A stretch of DNA of 37,266 nucleotides from Methanoregula sp. PtaB.Bin085 (GTDB taxonomy: Archaea; Halobacteriota; Methanomicrobia; Methanomicrobiales; Methanospirillaceae). Below are positions 9,401-17,999 of the stretch, in pieces. The stretch covers positions 1 through 37,266 of the forward strand of contig NZ_MVQB01000025.1 of the NCBI RefSeq assembly GCF_002067035.1, given 5' to 3'. The notes beneath the pieces are model-generated. The model did not search any database. It had not been told where the DNA came from and worked only from the letters and a program-made list of their open reading frames with translations. How positions within the stretch are numbered: the stretch's first letter is position 1; each line of letters begins with the position of its first letter. The translations under genes were made by a program, and so were the position numbers.

Positions 9401-11893
9401 TATCGTTACCAGCGGATCAAGATTTGCCTCGATAAGACTCCGGTTATACCGGCTGGCCCGGTGCAGTGCCTCGTCCGCCTGCCTGCTCGCAGTGATGTCG
9501 ATGACGATGCCCGTCACGGTCGCCGGTGTTCCATCGGGATGACGTTTTGTGGTGCCGCCAACGTCGCGGAACCAGCGGTATTCTCCTGTGGAAGTCCGGA
9601 TACGGTATTCAGCAATATATCGTGCCTGCCGGCCCTCAAGGTGATCCCGCATCGCCTGCATCGCCGGTTCGTGATCATCGGGATGGAGGAGCACGGTGAA
9701 ATCTGTGTAATGACAGAATTGGCCCGGGGAATATCCGAGCATGGACGCTTTCCGATCGTCAAAGCGCACACTCCCGTCCGGAAGATCCATCTCCCACCAC
9801 GCGAGGCTCCCGATCGCCATTGCCGCATCCAGCCGCGCTGCGTACTGTTCGCGGGTCTGTTCCGCCTGTTTACGCTGCGTGATGTCCCGGGCAATCCCCT
9901 GGAAACCGTTGAAGATACCGTCGGGGCCGTAGGAGGGATTCGAACTCACCTCGAACCAGCGGAGACCCCCGTCCTTCCTCCGGACCTCGATCTCGAAGAC
10001 TGTTGCGCTAACCTCTTCCCCGCTCCGGGCTTCCTCCATCCGGTGGATAAGCTGGTCCCGGACGTCTGTTTTGGAATTCTCCGTAAGAATGCTAAGCAGG
10101 GACTTTCCTGTCAGCTCCGTTGCCGTCCAGCCGGTCAGCGTTTCTGCGGCCGGGCTCAGGTACGTGAAGACGAGGCCCGGGGTTGCCTGCCAGATGAGGT
10201 CCCGTACATTGTCCACGAGGAAGCGGTACTTCCGTTCGCTCTCCCTCAGGGAACGTTCTGCCTGCCTCTGGCCGGTGACGTCGCAGGCGAAGATAGCAAC
10301 ATGATCCACGTTCCTGCTGCTTGGACTGAAGACCGGGTAGACCTCGTTGTGCAGTATCCTCCCATTGCGCTGGTCATCGAACACCTCGGGTTTCCCTGCG
10401 GCAAAGACGCGGTCGATGTGGTCTTTGCGCGTGCGGGCCAGGTCAGGGGGCAAGAGGTCGTACACGGCTCGCCCGCCCAGCTCCCCGGGAGTACTCCCCA
10501 GCCGGCGTGCACCGGATTCGTTGATGTCGAGAATGATCCCCTGCCGATCGAGCAGTGCTATGCTGTCCTCTGTCGCGTTCAGGACCGTCTTCAGGGTTGC
10601 CTCGCGTGCGGCAAGGGCTTCCTCCGCAAGCTTCCGTTCCGTGATGTCTTCTGAAAAGATGATGATACCGCCGATGGTATTATCCGGCTCCCTCCAGGGG
10701 CGGACCTCCCATGAAATCCACTGTCCGGTGCCATCCGCGCGGATAAAACAACTTCCAGGAGAAGAGATGACTTCCCCTGCAAGACCGCGCTGGTGCACTG
10801 CCCTGATCTCCGGGGAGATCTCCGGGAAGATCTCGTAATGGGATTTCCCAATGATCTCCTTTGTTTCGAGATGGTAATCCGTGATCCAGCGGTTGCTGGC
10901 CGCAATGTAGCGCATCTCCCGGTCGAACATGGCAAGGGCTGCCGGCGAGTGCCGGATGAAGAGCGTGAGGATCTCCTCGTTCCGCTTCATGGAATCCTCG
11001 GCATTTTTCCGCTCTGTGATGTCGCGGATGACCTCAATTGCACCGATACGGTTCCCTGCTGCATCGTACAGCGGGGAAGCGGTCCCCCAGAGGTATGCCC
11101 CCTTCCCCGCGAACATGCCGGGAATGAAGGTCTCGGATGTCAGCCGATCCCCGTCCCGCCGGAGGTAATCGTACCGCTTCTCAATCTCCTTATCCTGCGC
11201 CAGGACGAGGTCGATGAGGATCGGCCGCCGTTCCCCGTAAAAGGGGATGCTGTACTCGTGATCGCCCTTCCCGAGCATTGCGGCGGCGCTGACACCGGTC
11301 AGGGATTCCATGGCGCTGTTCCAAGCAATGACCGTCCCGGTTCCATCGATCGCAAGGACCGCGTCCGGCAGGAACCCGATGATGTCGGCGAGGCGCTTCT
11401 GCGAGTCCCGTTCGGCATCTTCCGCCCGTATCCGATCCCGGATATTCTTCCATTCATGATATGCACGCAGGGCGAAACGGGGCATATCCTTGAACAGCGT
11501 CGAGGACTTGACAATGTAATCGATGGCCCCGGATTTCATGATCTCCACGGCAAGCTGCTCGTCGCCGTGGCTGGTCATGATCACGAGAGGGATCGTCACC
11601 ATCCCGCTGCGGTCGCGGGGCAGGATCTCGATCCCACTGCCGTCAGGAAGGCTCCAGTCGGCGAGGATCAGATTCGGTGGATCGGAAGAGAGAACCTCCC
11701 GTGCCGTGCGGAGATCCGATACAACGGTAAGCCGGAACGGGCCCGGATCGCGCCGGAAGGCGATGCGGATGAGTTCCTGGTGGGAGGTGTCGTCTTCGAT
11801 TACCAGAACATGAAGTGTGTCGTTTCCCGGTACCGTGGCGCCTTCGGAGGACGTACGCACACACCCCGTCTCAGTCCGGGATCGGCTTGGCAT
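6479..11893 (-). CDS. Hybrid histidine kinase: receiver, 11 PAS domains, HisKA_2, HATPase
   Basis: A very long cytoplasmic kinase (1804 residues from ATG 11893). An N-terminal receiver (about 25-145, phospho-Asp in LILADWSLPDG) is followed by eleven consecutive PAS/PAC units. They end near residues 291, 418, 539, 669, 798, 924, 1051, 1176, 1303, 1429 and 1566, each marked by a D(I/V)T..(R/K)K-like motif or a variant. A coiled coil leads to a HisKA_2 domain with HHRVKNNLQI (His about 1608-1609), then HATPase motifs NELISNALKH (about 1712) and EDNGVGFPDG. There is no membrane segment. Start choice: ATG 11893 overlaps the upstream receiver gene by 23 bases; GTG 11860, ten bases after that gene's stop, is a credible alternative. 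It is coupled downstream to the receiver-GAF gene. The ligands of the PAS domains are not predictable from sequence. Confidence 0.93.
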   Translation of the reverse strand: MPSRSRTETGCVRTSSEGATVPGNDTLHVLVIEDDTSHQELIRIAFRRDPGPFRLTVVSDLRTAREVLSSDPPNLILADWSLPDGSGIEILPRDRSGMVTIPLVIMTSHGDEQLAVEIMKSGAIDYIVKSSTLFKDMPRFALRAYHEWKNIRDRIRAEDAERDSQKRLADIIGFLPDAVLAIDGTGTVIAWNSAMESLTGVSAAAMLGKGDHEYSIPFYGERRPILIDLVLAQDKEIEKRYDYLRRDGDRLTSETFIPGMFAGKGAYLWGTASPLYDAAGNRIGAIEVIRDITERKNAEDSMKRNEEILTLFIRHSPAALAMFDREMRYIAASNRWITDYHLETKEIIGKSHYEIFPEISPEIRAVHQRGLAGEVISSPGSCFIRADGTGQWISWEVRPWREPDNTIGGIIIFSEDITERKLAEEALAAREATLKTVLNATEDSIALLDRQGIILDINESGARRLGSTPGELGGRAVYDLLPPDLARTRKDHIDRVFAAGKPEVFDDQRNGRILHNEVYPVFSPSSRNVDHVAIFACDVTGQRQAERSLRESERKYRFLVDNVRDLIWQATPGLVFTYLSPAAETLTGWTATELTGKSLLSILTENSKTDVRDQLIHRMEEARSGEEVSATVFEIEVRRKDGGLRWFEVSSNPSYGPDGIFNGFQGIARDITQRKQAEQTREQYAARLDAAMAIGSLAWWEMDLPDGSVRFDDRKASMLGYSPGQFCHYTDFTVLLHPDDHEPAMQAMRDHLEGRQARYIAEYRIRTSTGEYRWFRDVGGTTKRHPDGTPATVTGIVIDITASRQADEALHRASRYNRSLIEANLDPLVTIGPDGTITDVNASTEQATGCPRDRLIGTDFSDYFTEPEKAREAYRRVFSEGEVRDYPLEIRRRDGNSIPVLYNASVFRDENGKVTGVFAAARDITDRKKADDALREYAKRLQEAQEMAHLGFWSWDIRTGDVTWSDEVFRIFRRDPAEFTPRMDTILALSPWPAEHERDRELIRRATESREPGAYEQRFLCPDGSDGWYYSTFQGRYDDEGNLVSIVGTMLDITDRKATETALRESEERYRTLVEELPDLVIVHRRGELLYINAAIIRLLGSTATELLHTNIMEYIAPESRQTVMTALETRERGGSIAPYVARLVLPGGSTRWVEIRGARIMYEGQPASFNVLTDITEKKWAEEALYESEKKFRTIADYTYDWEYWIGKDGNYVYVSPSSNRVCGYEPEDFYHNKDLVQEIVVPEDRQKVIEHQETLGAAPDTQVLEFRILTRDKRMVWIGHICQPIFSPEGEYLGRRGSNRDITQRKIAEDALRASETRFRSLIQNSSDIIRILDRDRKIVYESTSSERILGYPAGSLVGRNPQDYIHPDDRERVSEDFREVIKGTNNGVPTEFRILKADGSYLWVDAIGTNLLGVPGVDGIVITIRPIEQRKQMENELRENQIRLATAMDMASLVNWEFDVNTGMFTFNDRFYALYGTTAEQEGGYRMPAETYVREFVHPDDVAYATSVIGNVASITDPNYSAEVEHRIIRRDGEMRYVIVRFGVIMDKDGRVVRTRGANQDITNQKMMESEIRSLNRSLEQRVVQRTEELNKSLQEKELLLREIHHRVKNNLQIIISILRLQKRHITDPVTLTALMDGESRVRSMALVHEKLYRSKDLEHIDIGDYLKALTQYLFTTYAIEQRRIAFSVAIGDLSLDIQRAIPIGLILNELISNALKHAFPEGRKGEVRITGKKEEDRILIFIEDNGVGFPDGLDWKHTQSLGMHLVMTLIDQVRGTIELATGSKGSRFTISIPVTGGKRP

Positions 11894-12326
11894 TCCAGCC
11901 GAGCCAGTAAAACCCGAGGTCCTTCATAAGTTTTGTGAACGTCTTGAAATCGAGCGGTTTCACGACATAACTGTTGGCGTGATAATCGTTGGACTTCGCA
12001 ATGTCCGTTTCTGCATCGGAGCTTGTCAGGACGACAACCGGTATCCTCCGGAGGGCAGGGGACTCTTTGACGGTCTTCAGCACGTCGAGGCCGTCGATTC
12101 GGGGGAGACGGAGATCGAGAAGGATAAGGTTGGGCCGGGGGTTTTTGGCAGTGTCGGTAAAAGCGCCCTTGTGGAAGAGATAGTCAAGCGCCTGTTCGCC
12201 GTCCATGATATGGTGGATCCGGTTCGCCACCTGCTGGTCACGCATCCCGCGGATGACCAGTTCGGCATGCGCCTCGTTGTCCTCGATGAGCAGGATGTGC
12301 AGGGGTTCCCCGGTCAGTTCAGCCAT
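11871..12326 (-). CDS. Single-domain response regulator (Rcp1-like)
   Basis: About 151 residues from ATG 12326, which is preferred to the in-frame GTG at 12335 because GAGTGA lies five bases before the ATG. It is a receiver of the Rcp1-like type often encoded beside PAS/GAF kinases: LLIEDNEAHAEL, phospho-Asp in LILLDLRLPRIDG, VVLTSSDAE, and Lys in YVVKPLDF. It ends with a short hydrophobic tail and no output domain. It sits between the broken kinase upstream and the 11-PAS hybrid kinase downstream, overlapping or abutting the latter, so it probably exchanges phosphate with the large kinase. Confidence 0.9.
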   Translation of the reverse strand: MAELTGEPLHILLIEDNEAHAELVIRGMRDQQVANRIHHIMDGEQALDYLFHKGAFTDTAKNPRPNLILLDLRLPRIDGLDVLKTVKESPALRRIPVVVLTSSDAETDIAKSNDYHANSYVVKPLDFKTFTKLMKDLGFYWLGWNAKPIPD

Positions 12327-12345
12327 AGAAGTCACTCTTTTATCT

Positions 12346-13583
12346 TCATGGTATTATTGTTAACGGTAGGGAAACGTCCTGCGCCGGAAGGGTGAAGCGG
12401 AAGGTAGCCCCCTTGCCCGGCCCTTCAGACTCCGCCCAGATCTCCCCCCGTGGGCCTCGATGATGCGCCGTGCGATGGCGAGCCCGACCCCAATGCCCGG
12501 CGATTCCGGGTCCAGTTTTTCGAACAGGTTGAAGATCCGTTGGAGATACCGGGATTCGATCCCGATGCCGTTGTCCTGCACGAAGATGACCGGTTCCATC
12601 CCCCACCGGTCAATCCCGATCCGGATGTGCAGGTCTGGGCGGTCGCCGCGGTACTTAATCGCGTTCTCGAGAAGGTTCACGAGGATCTCCCTGAGCCGGA
12701 GAGAATCGCCGCTGAGTACCGGCAGATCAGGATCGATCCCGATCGTAATCCCACGATCTGCGAGCAGCGACATCCCGAAGAGGTCAACCGCTTCGCGGGC
12801 AACGGTGCCGAACGCGACCTGTTCCGGTGTGCCGATGCTCTTCCTGCCCGCGACAACTTCAGGAGATCGGAGGGTAGGGCATCGATGGTGTTGACCGCGG
12901 ACGAGATCCGGCGGACATATGTTTGCAGCTCGCCTGAGTCCCCGCGGCGGGTGGATTCCTCCGCAATCAGCCCGGCAAAACCCTGGATGGTGATAAGGGG
13001 GCTTTTCAGTTCGTAGGAGACGGTGTACGTGAACCGTGCAAGCTCCGCGTTCTTCTGCTCCAGCTCCCTGACGGTTCTCCTCGGCGTTCCTGCGCCCGGC
13101 GATCTCGGTCTCCAGCTCCTTCACTTTCTTCTCCAGCTTGTGGAACATGGCTTCGCTGTACTGCTGCAGATGGCCGGTCCCTCCGTTCACCGCATTTTCC
13201 GCCGGATTTACCGGCCGTTGCACAAGCAGATCCCTGATGATACTGCCGAGGACCTCGTGTTTCTGGGGCTTGATGACGAAGAGAACCGCCCCGAGGCTGC
13301 GGGCAAGCTGTTCGTCCTTCGGATCGGTGCAGGTCGCGGTATAGAACATGAAAGGGATATTTTTCAGCCGCTCATCGGCCTTCCAGCGCCTACAGAGCTC
13401 GAACCCGTCCATGACCGGCATGAGGATATCGGCAACGATCAGGTCCGGTAGGCTGTCCTCCGCCGCGAGCAGCGCCTCAGCGCCGTTCTGCGCCAGTATC
13501 ACTTCGTACCGGTTTCCTTTCAGGATCGATTCCAGGAGGTACCGGTTCTGCGCATTGTCGTCAACGATCAGGATTCGGGTCAT
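12346..13583 (-). pseudogene. Broken receiver-HisKA-HATPase kinase (three frameshifts, His to Tyr)
   Basis: The original protein can be rebuilt across three reading frames. A receiver (about 1-125, phospho-Asp in LIVADILMPVMDG) and a coiled coil read in the frame of ATG 13583. The frame then changes near 13073, where one base is extra and the text resumes as RELEQKNAELARFTYTVSYEL. It changes back near 12847-12850, where one base is missing before GRKSIGTPEQ. It changes again inside the C6 run at 12444-12449 (one G missing on the minus strand), resuming as EIWAESEGPGKG and stopping at 12346. The corrected length is exactly 413 codons including the stop. The HATPase motifs (LLENAIKY, VQDNGIGIE, GVGLAIARRI) are intact. 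The phospho-accepting His of the related kinase next door (VSHDLKSPL) is Tyr here (VSYELKSPL), so even the repaired protein would lack the usual phosphorylation site. Confidence 0.85.
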
Positions 13584-13722
13584 GGGGAGGGTCCGGATGT
13601 TCGCCGGGAGCCGACGGGAGTCTCCGGTTGTCCGGATAGTCTGAGGGCTGCCTCTGCTGTTATTTCAACTGCGTTCCGTTTGGTAATAAATGATCCCGCC
13701 CGGTAAGCAATCCTAATCGCTG

Positions 13723-16700
13723 TCAGGCACCGGGTTTATCTTTATCGCCGGCAACCGGCAGCGTGAACCGGAATGTCGTCCCCTTCCCCGGCCCTTCCGA
13801 TTCCGCCCAGATACGGCCCCCGTGGACCTCGATGATCCGCTTCACGATGGCAAGGCCGACACCCGTTCCCGGCACCGACGGGTTCAGTTTCTCGAAAAGG
13901 TTGAAGATCCGCGTCAGGTACCGGGGTTCGATGCCGATCCCGTTATCCTGTACGAAGAAAACCGGGCCGCTTTCCCCGGATGTTGCGCCAATGCGGATGA
14001 CGGGTTGCTGCTGGTCCCCCATGAACTTGATGGCATTCTCCACCAGGTTCACCACTGCTTCACGGATCCGGTTATGATCGACATTCACCACGGGAAGATC
14101 AGGGGCGATCTCAACAGTCGCTCCCCGTTCGGCCAGCGGGCCGGCAAGGATCTCCGCCGCTTCCCGCGCAATCCCGCCGAAATCCGTCTCCTGCGGAGGG
14201 GAAACTACCCGCCCGATCCGGGAGAGCTCGAGGACGTCGGAGAGGAGCTGCTGCATGGTGTCCGCAGCCTGCGTGATGCGGAGGACATCTTTTTTCAGCT
14301 GGACGGGGTCGCACTTCTGTGCATCGTCCTCGAGGAGGCCGGCGAAACCCTTGATGGTGATGAGCGGGCTCTTGAGGTCGTGGGAGACGGTGTACGTGAA
14401 TCGCTCGAGCTCGGCATTCTTCCGTTCGAGTTCGCGGATTAACGCTTCCCGCTGGGCTTCGGCCTGCTTCTGTTCCGTGATGTCCACCCACTGGCAGACA
14501 ACGCTCGCCAGCCCTCCCTGCGCATCGGGGATCGGGAAGAGCGAGACATCGATGAACAAATCCTTCGCCCCCCCGAAATCCACGTCGCCGGCATCTGCCG
14601 CCTTCCACGGGATGCTGAACCGCACCGGCACCCGGTCCCTGAAAACGGCCCTGACGCGCGGCATGACCCCCTCGCGCTCAAAGTTTTCGTCCATGAGGAC
14701 ATTGTAGGCGCCGACAATCGCCTCCGGGGGAAGGCGGATCGTTTCGCACATGGACTGGTTCACCCTCGTGACTGTCCCGCTGCTGTCAGCAATCCACATG
14801 GCGAACGGGCTCATGTCGATGACCCTGTCGAGGAACGCCTTCGCCGACCGGATCTCCTCTTCGGAGTGTTTGCGGTCGGTCACGTCCCAGACCATTGAGA
14901 TCATCAGGTTCCGGTCCGGGACCGGCACGTTCCTCGCTTCGATATAGGTGGTGGGCTCACCTTCCCGTGCGATCGGGATGTCGGCCCAATGCATCCTTGC
15001 GGGGTCACCGCTTGCACAGTCCCCGAGCACCTGTGTGCGGATTTTTTCACGTATGGCCGGGTCATGGTATACAGCCTCCCAGAATGCGTTCGGATCCGCC
15101 AGATCTTTTCGGGATATCCGGTAGGTTGCCGGGAACCTGTCGTTCATGTACTCGAACCGGATCTCCGGATCGATTGAATTCACGGCAATCCCGATCGGGA
15201 GGTTGTCGAGCACGGCGCGGGTGAAGGCTTCCTGTTCGCGGAGCGCTTGCTCCGCCTTCTTCTGCTCGGTGATGTCGATCAGGGTCCAGAACCCGAATGC
15301 TTTCAGGTCGGTGTACCGGAACTCGATCAGTTTTACACCTCCATCCCTGCAGGTGACACGGGATACCCGGGGCAGGCTCGTCGTGCTGCGGGCAGCCTCC
15401 TCATACATCTCCTGCGCAGCCTGCAGCCGGTCAGCGCGGTAGACTTGGTCGGGGAATGCCAGGGCCATCCACGCATCCAGCGAGGGGACCTGGCCGATGG
15501 TATATCCGGTGATGGCTGTAAAGTTCCGGTTGAAGTACAGGGCCAGTTCTCCCTGCCCGTCCCTCCGGGTCATCGCAATGCCAACGGGGAGCTCGCCAAC
15601 AAGTGTGCGGAACCGCGCTTCGCTCTCGTGCAGTTTCGCCCGGACCGTGTGCAGGTCCGATATGTCAAGGACGAACGCGACACCATTGTACCGCTGTTCG
15701 TCCAGCATGGCGCAGGCAAGGAGGACCGGTAGCCGGTTCCCGTCCTTCATGAAGTATTCCTTCTCGAACGGCACGTGGTTGATGCCGGTGGTTTTCAGTT
15801 CTTCGACTGCCTTCTCGTCTGCGGCCCGGAACTCCGGCGGGGTTATGGCGCGCCAGTCGATCATCCCTGCGTTCAGTTCATCGCGGGAATACCCTGTCAT
15901 GGCAAGGAACGTGTCGTTTGCGTCCGTGATCTTTCCGTCCATGTTCCAGAAGACAACGCCGAAGAGCCCGGAATCGTAAAAACTGCGCAGGCGCTGTTCG
16001 CTGGTGCGGAGCGCCTGCCGGCCCCGTTCCTCCTCTTCGCGGAGGGCGGATTCCGCTGCATAGAGGGAACGGTAATAATACTTCTGCCGCCGCTGCCAGA
16101 GGAGTCCGGCGATGATGCCCGCCCCTGCGAGCGTCACCGCAACGAGCACGATGATGAAGGCAGCCCGGGACCGCCAGGGAGCAAATGCCTCTGCTGTATC
16201 GACCTTCGCCACCATGAACCACGGGGATCCGTGGACCGGCACCAGCACCGAGAGCACCTCGACATCCCGGTAATCGGTTCCCGTGAACGCGCCGGTCGTT
16301 CCCATGACCGCCTGCACCGCGGGCACGTCGGTCCGGGTGAGGGGCACGGTCAGGTTCAGCGCAGTATCGTTTCGGTAGCGGAGAGTGTTGAGGTACAACA
16401 CATGGTCCCCCTGCCGTTCTACGAGCAGGGTCTCGGCGCTCCCGCTGGGAACCGGCCAGGACTGGATAAGCGGGTAGAGGTCGGTGGCGGGATCGATGGT
16501 GAGTACGATGGTCCCGACCGGCTCGCTCCTGCCGTTTGCCGGACCGGTGAGGGGCGCGATGACGTACAGGGTCGGGGACGCCGTGTCAGAGCCCGGCATG
16601 AGATCCGTGAGAACGGGTTTTCCTGCAGCGAGCGCTCCGGCAACCTGTTCATCCAGCCGTGGATCCAGGGAATTTTCCCGGGTATCGAGGGTTATCGCAA

Positions 16701-17070
16701 CCCTTCCCCTGGTATCGACAAGCCGGACATTACGGTACCGGTACGAGGAGTTGATCTCCTGAAACAGGGAGAGAATCCTCTCCCGTTTTTCCGGAGCCGG
16801 CGAGGAAAGGTACTCCTCCATGCTGGCGACAAGGAAAGGATTCCCGGACAGGACACGGGCATCGCCCAGCCGCTCCCCGCGCCACGCGGTAATCTGGTTC
16901 GCCTTGAGGTACGCGATGGATGTCAGGTCTCCCGTGACCTGCCCGCGGATTTGCTCCTCCTGCTGGTGGTAGAAGACAAATCCCCCGGTGAAGATGACAG
17001 CTGCAAGACCGATGAACAGCAGGACGAGCCCGACAGGGACCCGCGTTTCCGCTTTTCCCGGGGGTGGCAT
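13723..17070 (-). CDS. Membrane histidine kinase: dCache sensor, 4 PAS, HisKA, HATPase
   Basis: About 1115 residues from ATG 17070, chosen over the in-frame ATG 17118 because GGGGAAAGGGA lies just before it and the protein then begins directly ahead of the first membrane helix. That helix (VGLVLLFIGLAAVIFTGGFV) is followed by an extracytoplasmic Cache-like sensor domain of about 270 residues and a second helix (AAFIIVLVAVTLAGAGII). Four PAS domains end near 470, 598, 730 and 865. HisKA is FTYTVSHDLKSPL with His about 897. HATPase carries VENAIKF, VQDNGIGIE, IFNLFEKLNP and GVGLAIVKRI. All catalytic motifs are intact. It is a close relative of the broken kinase downstream, especially in HisKA and HATPase, which suggests duplication. 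It has its own 139-base gap from that gene and is probably a separate unit. Confidence 0.93.
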   Translation of the reverse strand: MPPPGKAETRVPVGLVLLFIGLAAVIFTGGFVFYHQQEEQIRGQVTGDLTSIAYLKANQITAWRGERLGDARVLSGNPFLVASMEEYLSSPAPEKRERILSLFQEINSSYRYRNVRLVDTRGRVAITLDTRENSLDPRLDEQVAGALAAGKPVLTDLMPGSDTASPTLYVIAPLTGPANGRSEPVGTIVLTIDPATDLYPLIQSWPVPSGSAETLLVERQGDHVLYLNTLRYRNDTALNLTVPLTRTDVPAVQAVMGTTGAFTGTDYRDVEVLSVLVPVHGSPWFMVAKVDTAEAFAPWRSRAAFIIVLVAVTLAGAGIIAGLLWQRRQKYYYRSLYAAESALREEEERGRQALRTSEQRLRSFYDSGLFGVVFWNMDGKITDANDTFLAMTGYSRDELNAGMIDWRAITPPEFRAADEKAVEELKTTGINHVPFEKEYFMKDGNRLPVLLACAMLDEQRYNGVAFVLDISDLHTVRAKLHESEARFRTLVGELPVGIAMTRRDGQGELALYFNRNFTAITGYTIGQVPSLDAWMALAFPDQVYRADRLQAAQEMYEEAARSTTSLPRVSRVTCRDGGVKLIEFRYTDLKAFGFWTLIDITEQKKAEQALREQEAFTRAVLDNLPIGIAVNSIDPEIRFEYMNDRFPATYRISRKDLADPNAFWEAVYHDPAIREKIRTQVLGDCASGDPARMHWADIPIAREGEPTTYIEARNVPVPDRNLMISMVWDVTDRKHSEEEIRSAKAFLDRVIDMSPFAMWIADSSGTVTRVNQSMCETIRLPPEAIVGAYNVLMDENFEREGVMPRVRAVFRDRVPVRFSIPWKAADAGDVDFGGAKDLFIDVSLFPIPDAQGGLASVVCQWVDITEQKQAEAQREALIRELERKNAELERFTYTVSHDLKSPLITIKGFAGLLEDDAQKCDPVQLKKDVLRITQAADTMQQLLSDVLELSRIGRVVSPPQETDFGGIAREAAEILAGPLAERGATVEIAPDLPVVNVDHNRIREAVVNLVENAIKFMGDQQQPVIRIGATSGESGPVFFVQDNGIGIEPRYLTRIFNLFEKLNPSVPGTGVGLAIVKRIIEVHGGRIWAESEGPGKGTTFRFTLPVAGDKDKPGA

Positions 17071-17329
17071 AGTGTTCCCTTTCCCCGGTATGTCATAAAT
17101 CTTGCTTTGATACCACAAAAATGGTTTCTTAAACGGGCATGAGGGGACCGGTACGTGCGGTAGCCTGCACTTAATGTTGTCTGCTCAAAGGGTTCCTGAG
17201 TGGATTCGCAACGGAGCATTGTCCTTTGAGTTTTTTCAGATGTTGACGGTCCGGACGACCCGGTGTTTTAGAAAAAAACCTGAAGGGAAATCTGGGCAGG
17301 ATCCGGACAACAACCGGAAAACTCGATAT

Positions 17330-17865
17330 CCTTATGGGAACCAGCGAGGGTTATACTCAACGAAGGCTGAAATGATCTCCGTTCACCCGTTTTTCCGGAC
17401 AAATGACACTGTTTCGCGGAAAAATGACACCATTGTTTCGGGAAATGCCCGTTTCATCTTCTGATTGGCGCAATTCCCCATGTTTCAGGCCCGGAATTGT
17501 CGGGCTGTTGCACTATTCCAGCGGCCCCCGGTCCGGCTCACGGGCAGATGGCTGTTGAGGGGTAAGCAGCCGGGAAACAGCCCTGGTGGCTTCCGGTATG
17601 ATTGTGGAATTTCTCTTGCACTCCCATGGGTCCGGGTTGAGAGTCTCCCAACGGGGGCTGAAATGACCCCCGTTTACCCGATTTTCCGGACCAGATAGCA
17701 ATACTTCATCAAAAAGCGGCACCATTGTTTTCGAAAACGTTCATTTTAACCTCCTATTGGTGCAAATCCCCTGTTTCCGTGCCCGGAATGTGGCCACATA
17801 AGGCAACGATACAAGGGCCGATAATTCTCCGGACGGGCTGGTGGTTGTTGCGGAGAAGAGGACCG
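17330..17865. repeat. Degenerate tandem direct repeat, unit about 292 bases
   Basis: Copy 1 begins near 17330 and copy 2 near 17622. Anchors keep a constant offset: GGCTGAAATGA at 17365 and 17656 (291), ATTGG.GCAA at 17464 and 17756 (292), CCCGGAAT at about 17490 and 17782 (292), and CGGGC..(A/G)TGG at 17541 and 17834 (293). The best-conserved part is the first ~170 bases of each unit. The copies differ at many sites, so the duplication is old or under relaxed constraint. Confidence 0.65.
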
Positions 17866-17891
17866 TCGGAATGCGTTTGTGGCTGTTTTGA

Positions 17892-17934
17892 GGGGATTGT
17901 GGAGGGGATTTTTTGGGGAATAGTGGTGGGTGGG
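17892..17934 (+). other. G-run cluster (possible quadruplex-forming sequence)
   Basis: Three G4 runs at 17892, 17904 and 17915 are followed by two G3 runs at 17928 and 17932, with spacers of one to nine bases. On the minus strand this lies just past the stop of the RecA-like gene, so the transcript would be C-rich. Any role is speculative. Confidence 0.35.
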
Positions 17935-17999
17935 ACAAACTGGAAGGACGTAAAAGACACCCGATCATGTCCATCCGCAGGACCCGCATACGGATCTAC

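Larger units (their letters stand above)
17119..17999. other. 881-base gene-free stretch
   Basis: No convincing gene was found. The short open frames in it do not resemble proteins and ignore the repeat boundaries. The stretch is mostly a degenerate two-copy direct repeat (listed separately), several AAATGAC-containing motifs, and a G-run cluster near 17892-17934. It lies between the start of the dCache kinase and the stop of the RecA-like gene (both minus strand), so it should contain the terminator of the latter unit and the promoter of the former. Confidence 0.7.

Noticed and set aside
12360-13583. Reading the broken kinase as one intact 407-residue protein
   Set aside because: The middle ~75 residues and the last ~25 in that frame are Arg/His/Pro-rich nonsense, while neighbouring frames give the expected HisKA and HATPase ends.
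17174-17698. Two short plus-strand open frames in the gene-free stretch
   Set aside because: They have no family resemblance, no ribosome-binding sites, composition unlike neighbouring genes, and they run across the ~292-base repeat units without respecting them.
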